Part shown: positions 57,391 to 64,000 of the stretch, one piece after another
How positions within the stretch are numbered: position 1 is the first letter of the stretch
How the letters are laid out: each line of letters starts with the position of its first letter
Assembly: GCA_000827265.1 (NCBI GenBank)
Contig: KN834757.1
Coordinates: 186,001 to 250,000, forward strand
Length of the DNA stretch: 64,000 nt
Direction: 5' to 3'
Origin: Collybiopsis luxurians FD-317 M1
Lineage: Eukaryota > Basidiomycota > Agaricomycetes > Agaricales > Omphalotaceae
Notes under the pieces: model-generated
What the model was told of the DNA's origin: nothing
The model's input: the letters and a program-made list of their open reading frames with translations, nothing else
Database searches by the model: none
Position numbers and translations under genes: made by a program

Positions 57391-60300
57391 TCAGGTCGGT
57401 GCATACCGAGCCAACAGCTGCGCATATGTCTCCGAAATCTGGCGAAAGCAAATTCCGTCAGGGTTGGTTGGATGGCATCGCTCGCTAAGAACTTCGCTAG
57501 CAAACTGCCTTTTGCATACCTTTTCAGCCCGCTCTGTGCCTCCAGGCACGAATCTACAGATGACCGTGGCTGATTCGAACCATCGCTTGGCCTCATCTAG
57601 TGAGGAGGCCCTACACGGCAAGATAACCAACATTAGCAAAGCGCTCAATTTAAAAAAAGAAAAATAATCAATTTCAATGGAGCGGAAACGAGTTACTAAC
57701 TCCAAGCACTCGAATCCAGTATTATATGATGTAGCAAGAAGCCAGAAGCGTTCGTCCATTGGGTAAGTCTGGAAATTAACACAAAATAATGCAGCCAAGA
57801 AAAAAATCAGTCTGGGTCGAGATAGCTGTGATTTCGAACAAAGGAAGGGTGACATGGAAGCGCACCTCGTCACTTTCATTACTCTGTTCCATCACGTTGA
57901 CTGCCTGTTCGACATATCCGATGGCCTTGAGTCTATCCGCAGACGTATTTCTCGCAAGAATGATTGTACAAATGGCTCGTAACCACCGAGCAAACTTTTC
58001 TATGGAAAGCGAATTATGGTCGAGAGTGGCGTGTAATACTGCCTGTTATGGTACAGAGTCATCGGAACATTTGCTAAAGCTCCAGATTGGGGAGTTTACC
58101 TCGAGGCCGCAGCACAAAACTGGTTAATCGATGGAGATTAGATTTGCTCAGCTCTGGTGCCACGACTAGGCTCACCGTTGACAGGGCATTCCTTCTCCGA
58201 CCACTACGTTGTATCGGCTTTAGCTAATACCGCTGGGAATCGTGCATGACATACCAAGATATCAGCTATAGCCTCGTAAGTGGCTACCGCAAGAGGTCCC
58301 GAAGTTACAGCTTCCTGAGACGAGCTTGATCCATCAAGAAGATTTAGTGTAAATACGGCTGGTGACGTACATTGACTAAACCAGACAATCGGTCCCAGTC
58401 TTTCACTCGTGCCATTATTTCCGCTTCAAATACTCGGAGTATGTGAAGGAAGTACTGGAAGCGATCCAGGTCGTTATCACCAGAGATTTTATTACTCTCA
58501 ATGATTTGCATTATCCTTGTCTTGCAAGACCTGATCTCCTCGGAAATCCCACGTAGCTGGTCAATCTGGAAATAATATCAACTACGACCGCATAGAAGAC
58601 ACATGATTCGCACGTTAACTACGCCATTCGCTGACATTGATTCACGGGCTGCAAAAACTTCGGTAATATTAGCGTTGCGGGAGCAACTAAAGCGCAGTCT
58701 AGTCGTACTTACCTCGGCCAGAAACACCGGAGAAGTAAGAATTGATGAGGTGAATGTATAGATCTGGGTCGGCCTCCACGGGAGATGCCTGACAGTAGAC
58801 TTCCAGTAGCTACAAGTGAGGAAAAAAAGGTCAAATTCGCTCTGATCAACTTCTCAGGAACAGCACATACATCCTTGGATATATCGAACAGGGCCGAAAT
58901 CTGCTCTTGAAATCCATCCCAGTCAGAACAGCCTTGAACGGCACAGTTGTAAGCTGTTCGCCATAACCAGGAAATATCTTTGATTATCAGAGACGTCGCG
59001 TTCTGTTCAGAAGCTGCATCGACGAGAATTTTTGCTATTCTGATAATCAGTGTCTTTTTCCGTTTATAGAGGGACAAAGAAATACCTGTACGGAAATGGG
59101 ATACCACGCTGTCGATCAAGGAAGACCTAATGCGTCCAAATGGGTTAGAAACGTTCAGAATGTGGGCCGCAGTGATCATACTTGGATGCGGTCACGGTCG
59201 GCTCAGCCAAAAGCTTGAGGACAAGTCGGATGATACAGCGAAGAAGTGCCATCGCTTCGACAACGGTCTCACCCCCATTTGAGATCTTGAGAGTTTTCAA
59301 AAGAGCCTCCAAGACAGCCAGGAGAACGTTCTTCATCTCCGATTCATGAGACAACTTAGTCGCCAATAGTAACATTTTGCGGTCAAAATCCGTCGCATTA
59401 ACCATTTGATGCATGCATTTGATTGCTTAAACGACCCCAATTTAGTCCAGCCCTTCAATCTTCGCAACAGAACGTTACCTTCATCGTCAATTCCTAAAGT
59501 CAGCGAATGTAAGCGTGCGCCTCAGCTATAGACGTGGCAGCTCACTAGCCTTGATGAATAGCAATAAGGAACGCCACGTAATGGGTAGTAGCTTCATCAG
59601 ATGGGCAGCACCGGATCATGGCAGATGCTCGAGAATATTCACGCTGTTCAATGTAACAGAGAGCGGCTTTCCGGTAGCACTTGGTTGCGCTGAATGAATC
59701 GTTAATTCTGAATAGTCGGTGAGTTCCAGCTCCAAACCAATCTGCCGCCTCCGACCATCGTTTAGCGTAATAATGGCGATCGCCGTATTGCCATAAAAGC
59801 TACGCGGGGGATCGGTAAGGAAGGAAGAAAAATCAGAGATATTCATCGGTGACGTACCGACAGACATGCTGCGGCCGGGACGTTCCCAAGTTCTACATTT
59901 GCTTCACATACAGCTGTAGGCGGTTAGTCTGCGAATGAGAGTACACCCGGCTACACATACATGTGAAAGCAGCCTGAATAACTTCCATCGCTCTGGAATG
60001 GACTTCATCTTTGGAGCAATGAATGATCAAGGATAATAAAACCCGGTCGATATATTCGGAGCTTGTATTTTCTCTTTCCAATGCTTTTTGTAAAAGGTAC
60101 TGATTGACAGAAGTTACGAGAGTACTGTCGCTCCCGGAAGTTTTCAGTGATTCCCAACCGCTTTTTGGGGAGACAACGACTTACTGTTCATGTCCAAACG
60201 TTCTTAGATCTTGCAAGATGCTGTAACGATATGAATGAGCCGGAAGGAATAACATCTCCACGCCTGAAAATCTCACTCTGTGACGGTCGTCTCCGTGAAC

Positions 60301-62133
60301 TTCATGTGATTGATTATCGACTTGAACGCTGTTTTTTTGGGGTTAATTATGTGTGGCGACAGTTAATAGAACATCTAACCGTCCAGGATAGCTGCATCTC
60401 CAGCGTTCCGTTTTTTCAAAATCGCTAGTCTCAACCATCGAAGTTCCTGATGTTCGGAACTTGCCTAAAGACGGAAATATGAGCAGTGAAACTTTGAAAA
60501 CGAGAACGTAAGAAAAGTTACATGATCTTTGGAGGCATTCAATGAAGGGATTAGCTCCTCTAACGTCGCTTCTGCACTATCATAAGATTCTGATAAAAAG
60601 TATGCCCGAGCTGAGATGTCCAATGAGCTGAGTGGAATAAAGTATACAAACGGCCAAACGGTACAGAGTACGTACCGAGTGTTCTCAGTATTGATATCTG
60701 AAAATCATGAATCTCGTTTCAGTTTCCACCTTGCCGGAGCGGAAATAGTATAGAATGAAACCTTCAGCTCCAGAACACCCGGGACGCTCGAGTCCTCCTG
60801 GTCGACGATTCCGAAGGCCTTTTGCAGCCAGACGATGGCGTCGGAGGCTTTGCCCTGCGGCTGTCCGACCAGATCCTTCAAGATGGACTTGCCGATGGTA
60901 TGAAGCTTGGCTGCCAAAACTACACGCTATAATTGCATGATTCGACAGAACGCATAATGATAACAACATAATAGACCTTACATCATGAGCGGGAAGAATG
61001 AGGCGCTGTTCCTCATATATGGCTTCCATGTGAATCAGATATGGCCCGTCTAGGGCAAATTCCTCGGGAAGAAACGTACCCATTATCTTTTGGGACATGA
61101 ATTCAGCCACGGTAAAGTTACCCTCCTTCCATGACTGTGTCAATTCATACAGAAAAATCGATCAGCACGCGAAAAGAACGGTACAAAAAAGATAAGAACT
61201 TGCCGCTTCCATCCGACTGGAAAAATAGACAGCGCGAGACCAGGCCCGGGCCTGTCGAAAATTCCCATCCGGGTCATTCTCAGCTCTCAGCATTTCTTCG
61301 TACTGTCAAAAGTCAATCTGCGCTCGGCCGACTACTAGATCGCGTGGAAAGAGAATTTACTTTGGCAGCGCTTGTGAGGACAGTTGCGGCGATATCATTT
61401 TGGCCTAGTTCTGACAAATGAAAAAGAGTATGAACGATAATGAACACGAAGCGTGGCACAGGAACGGGCTCACCTGATAAGGTAGCTCCGGTTTTGCTGG
61501 CTAGTCCAAGAATATGTATCAGAGCTAAAGTCAGAACCAGATGATGAGTCTATAACGGTTTTGGAGGACAATGAGGGATACGACGGACTTTGTAACCCTG
61601 GGTTTGTCTCCAGCCCTGCCTCAACCAAGCGAAAAGCGGCCAGTCTGACTGAGTTCTAATCTGAATTCGAAACTAAAAAAGAACCATCGGATCATGCTAA
61701 ACGTACGTGCACCGACCAAACCACGGCCATCATCGTCAGGAATTTTGCGAACAAGTCCCGAGATATTCCACAAATTGACTCCTGCAAAGTCCTGTCACTG
61801 ATTGTATGGCATAAAAAATTCACATCAGTCTAATCGAGCACCTTCTTGGTCTAAAGTGTCACATAATTCAATGCAGTCCAAGTTGTCTGCTTTTGGGCGT
61901 CTCTCCGTGAATGATTCAGCAAGCGCGGAAATCCGGTGAAGGTTTTGAATCAATGAAGACCGTATAGAGCTGTCACTCTCGTCCAGTTGCGTCTTTGTTG
62001 TGGTCAAAAGATCTTTTGCGATTATATTCAACTGTCAGTTTCAGGAATACAAGGAATCTTGAACACCTTTTATAGATTCAAAAGTCTCTTGTAGACTTGG
62101 CAAAGCCTTTTTTTTGCGCGTCGATCCGGTCAT
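57391..62133 (-). CDS. SPO22: Meiosis protein SPO22/ZIP4-like
   Basis: TPR-repeat hub protein of the ZMM group that promotes crossovers and synaptonemal complex assembly in meiosis. Start at 62133 (MTGSTRKKKALPSLQETFE). Ordered conserved blocks: LNIIAKDLL, LWNISGLVRKIP, VRLAAFRLVEAGLE, LGLASKTGATLSELGQNDIA, ATVLTSAAKYEEMLRAENDP, FRQARAWSRAVYFSSRMEA, SWKEGNFTVAEFMSQKI, KLHTIGKSILKDLVGQPQ, AIVWLQKAFGIVDQE, later TALRCI-type helices, and a C-terminus with MDERFWLLATSYNTGFECL, AKRWFESATVICRFVPGGTE and ISETYAQLLARYAP at 57391. Very many short introns; one (61203-61135) is GC-AG, joining RMEA to SWKEG. I did not verify every junction, but those traced keep frame. The gene is typical of sexual fungi and suggests a working meiotic programme. 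Confidence 0.88.
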
Positions 62134-62235
62134 GATATTCGGAGATGGAAGGAGAAAAGGAAATGTCACGCCGTCACGTGGATAATGTGACTAACGCGTG
62201 TGTCAGTCGCCTCGTGAATTCGAACCATCACAGTA
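62134..62235. promoter_or_regulatory. 102-bp divergent promoter between SPO22 and a small gene
   Basis: Contains CACGTG at 62175-62180 and an MCB-like ACGCGT at 62194-62199. MCB sites mark G1/S and DNA-synthesis genes in yeasts; relevance here is inferred. Confidence 0.4.
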
Positions 62236-62771
62236 ATGTCCAATTTCACGGTTCAAGTGCCACCCGAGGCTAAAGCTTTAGCGATAAAGGTATGTTGAAT
62301 GCCATGTACAGCACGAATTCTCATGTTTCTCCCGCTAAGGAAGCTAAAAAAGAGGGTCTATTTGCAGGCCTAACATCGGCGTTAGCCTCATGTAAGTTTC
62401 TCTCGTTCATTCACTGCTTTCTATACTTTGTTCGTCTCAAGTGCGCAATTTCATGAATAGCATTGATTGGATCTAGACTGCTGGGCCTAAAAAGGTATCC
62501 GGCACTTGCTTGCGGGGCTAGTAAGTTTCAACCTTTTCATCATTCTGGTTCCTCGTATCACGCTTGTGGCTAACGATTATGGTTTATGAACCATCAGTAA
62601 CCGCAGTGCTTTCGGGTTATTATTTTACAGAGGTTAGTGCTACGTAAGTCTATTTTCCAATATCATCTTTTGAACTGTACGTAGGCTTTCACTGTGGCTC
62701 ATATGGCCAAACTGGAGCGTGAAATACTCAGGCAGCAATCGGAGGGAAAGGAAAGGCCGCTCCCCTCATAG
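62236..62771 (+). CDS. Small conserved membrane-associated protein, function unknown
   Basis: Five short exons from 62236 to 62771 encode about 85 residues: MSNFTVQVPPEAKALAIK, EAKKEGLFAGLTSALAS, SLIGSRLLGLKRYPALACG, ITAVLSGYYFTEAFTVAHMA, then KLEREILRQQSEG and ending PLPS. All introns are GT-AG and phases match. The glycine/alanine-rich middle (GLFAGLTSALAS...LIGSRLLG...VLSGYYF) could form two short membrane hairpins with glycine-zipper spacing, as in small mitochondrial membrane proteins. I do not recognise a named family. It is divergent from SPO22 with only 102 bp between starts, so the two may share regulation. Confidence 0.7.
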
Positions 62772-64000
62772 TCTAGAGCCACGTATCTTCTAGAACAATC
62801 ATATACATACGTTACCTTGTGTATGGTCGTCACCCATGGCCTCATGTTCGATGCCATTGCTGACCACCCCCAAAGGTTAGCATTAGTAATTCATATCTCT
62901 TACTCTTACACGCTCTCCGTAGTTTGGCGCATCGGATTCCGAGCGCAGAAACTCTGCAGGGCCAACTAAGATGCACTTTATTGTCGTCTACATCATGATT
63001 TAGAACCTTCCACTAGGTTCTACAGAATGATTTGACTGATGGCTTGTAAGTATAGTGCAGGTGCTTCATCCGACAGAAGTATAGTTACTGGCACTTTGCC
63101 GACACGCCAAAATGGATCGAAGCTTTACAGGCTTACTCAAAGCGCAATGTTAACTTACCGTCCGTAACCAAATCAGGGTCAATGTTACCACCCCGCCGTT
63201 GACGGATGCACAAGCCTACCAAGGTACCCCAAATGTCCGCGTTCAGGAGAACTAGAGACGAGTCACAATCGACATATCAATCTCCGTCGATTCAACAACA
63301 CCTAGGGGGCTTTCACAGAGCCAACTTTGAACCGGTAGTATAGTGAGCGGCAGAAAACCGTCTCAGAAGCCTGAAGGGGTTCAGAATTGGCAAAAAAAAA
63401 AAAAAAACTAATAATTAAAAGAATTAAAAAATTAAAAAAGCCCTGAAAAGTTAAATGCCTATTCCGTCGCCTCAGTCCGCCCGCCTCCTTTCGATTTTGA
63501 AACCAGGGAACGGATAGATCCCCATTCCCTATTCCAAGACCAACGGACAACGGACACCAATGTAATTTTGAATTTCCCTTTTTCTCCTCGGGACGTCCGG
63601 ATGTTGACTATTGCATGAATTGCCATTAAGAGGTTATACATTCGCGGTACAGCGGACCTAGGTTGAACAAGATAAGCATGTACATACTTACTGACTGTAA
63701 ACGGTACACCTGAAGCATGTAGTGAGTACGTATGTACATACCTATCAATGAAGCCTGTCAGGACTGGCAAGGCTGACGAGCGGGGGCTACGTGTACACGC
63801 CTATACAGTGCCGATTGTACGCACCGCACAGGGGAGCGAAACAGGAGGGGGGGCCCCAAAGTCCAAGACGGACGGAGAGAACGTAGCCCAGCCCTCGTCA
63901 CGCCCGAGAGTCTCGCACTCGCGCTAATTATTTTTTGCCTTTGGCATGGCAAAGAGCGGATGTTCATCGATGTGTTCAACCGTTAATGAGACGTGCGTAC
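62772..64000. other. Terminal intergenic region
   Basis: No gene supported. An A run with AATTAAAA repeats lies at 63396-63440, GTACGTATGTACATAC-like alternating sequence at 63678-63742, and a G run at 63847-63854. Confidence 0.45.

Overview
The window is nuclear DNA from a filamentous basidiomycete, most likely an Agaricomycete. Genes are split by many 50-70 bp introns, and the families present (MYND-finger proteins, basidiomycete seven-TM proteins, SAT4/rhodopsin-like membrane proteins, a histidine acid phytase, CHS7, a fungal P450) fit that group. I cannot name the genus. One assembly gap of 565 N lies at 30048-30612.

Layout. (1) 1-22 kb is an accessory, gene-duplicating region. It holds four minus-strand paralogues of a SAT4/rhodopsin-like multi-pass membrane protein (1-406 partial, 1842-3084, 4286-5491, 10440-11669), a well-preserved phytase (7479-9234), a zinc-finger pseudogene, a basidiomycete seven-TM protein (15658-17319), an apparently intact CHS7 chitin synthase export chaperone (19547-20939) and a decayed CHS7 duplicate (14640-15490), both set in a degenerate C-rich repeat family. 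An intron-containing tRNA-Val(AAC) is at 22043-22134. (2) 22-36 kb is AT-rich and repeat-dominated: a degenerate minisatellite, a copia-type gag/LTR fragment, an AT-rich repeat family full of AAGTTACTT words, a truncated PP2C phosphatase, a solo LTR with a perfect 5-bp target duplication, and a broken MYND-finger gene. (3) 36-42 kb has a 340-bp foldback element, a near-complete cytochrome P450 and a 5'-truncated, membrane-anchored glutaminase-like gene. (4) 43.3-48.6 kb is a complete but dead Ty1/copia element in minus orientation, with both LTRs and a 5-bp target duplication. Its in-frame stops and LTR differences are those expected from CpG deamination. (5) 48.7-54.3 kb holds several strongly decayed copies of the SAT4-like gene, one carrying a small MITE. 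(6) 54.5-62.8 kb is conserved housekeeping sequence: UTP18 (ribosome biogenesis), SPO22/ZIP4 (meiotic crossover formation) and a small divergent gene. The last 1.2 kb shows nothing I recognise.

Taken together the window shows a sharp boundary near 54.5 kb between a birth-and-death accessory region (duplicated membrane-protein genes, tRNA-Val relics, transposons) and a core block. The SAT4-like family is the main theme: three apparently complete genes, one entering from the window edge and at least five relics. The complete genes and one relic share a promoter module that ends directly at the start codon. I did not find a clear new defence or biosynthetic system; the most unusual items are the receptor/tRNA-Val co-duplication, the 36.5 kb foldback and three GC-AG introns in three unrelated genes.
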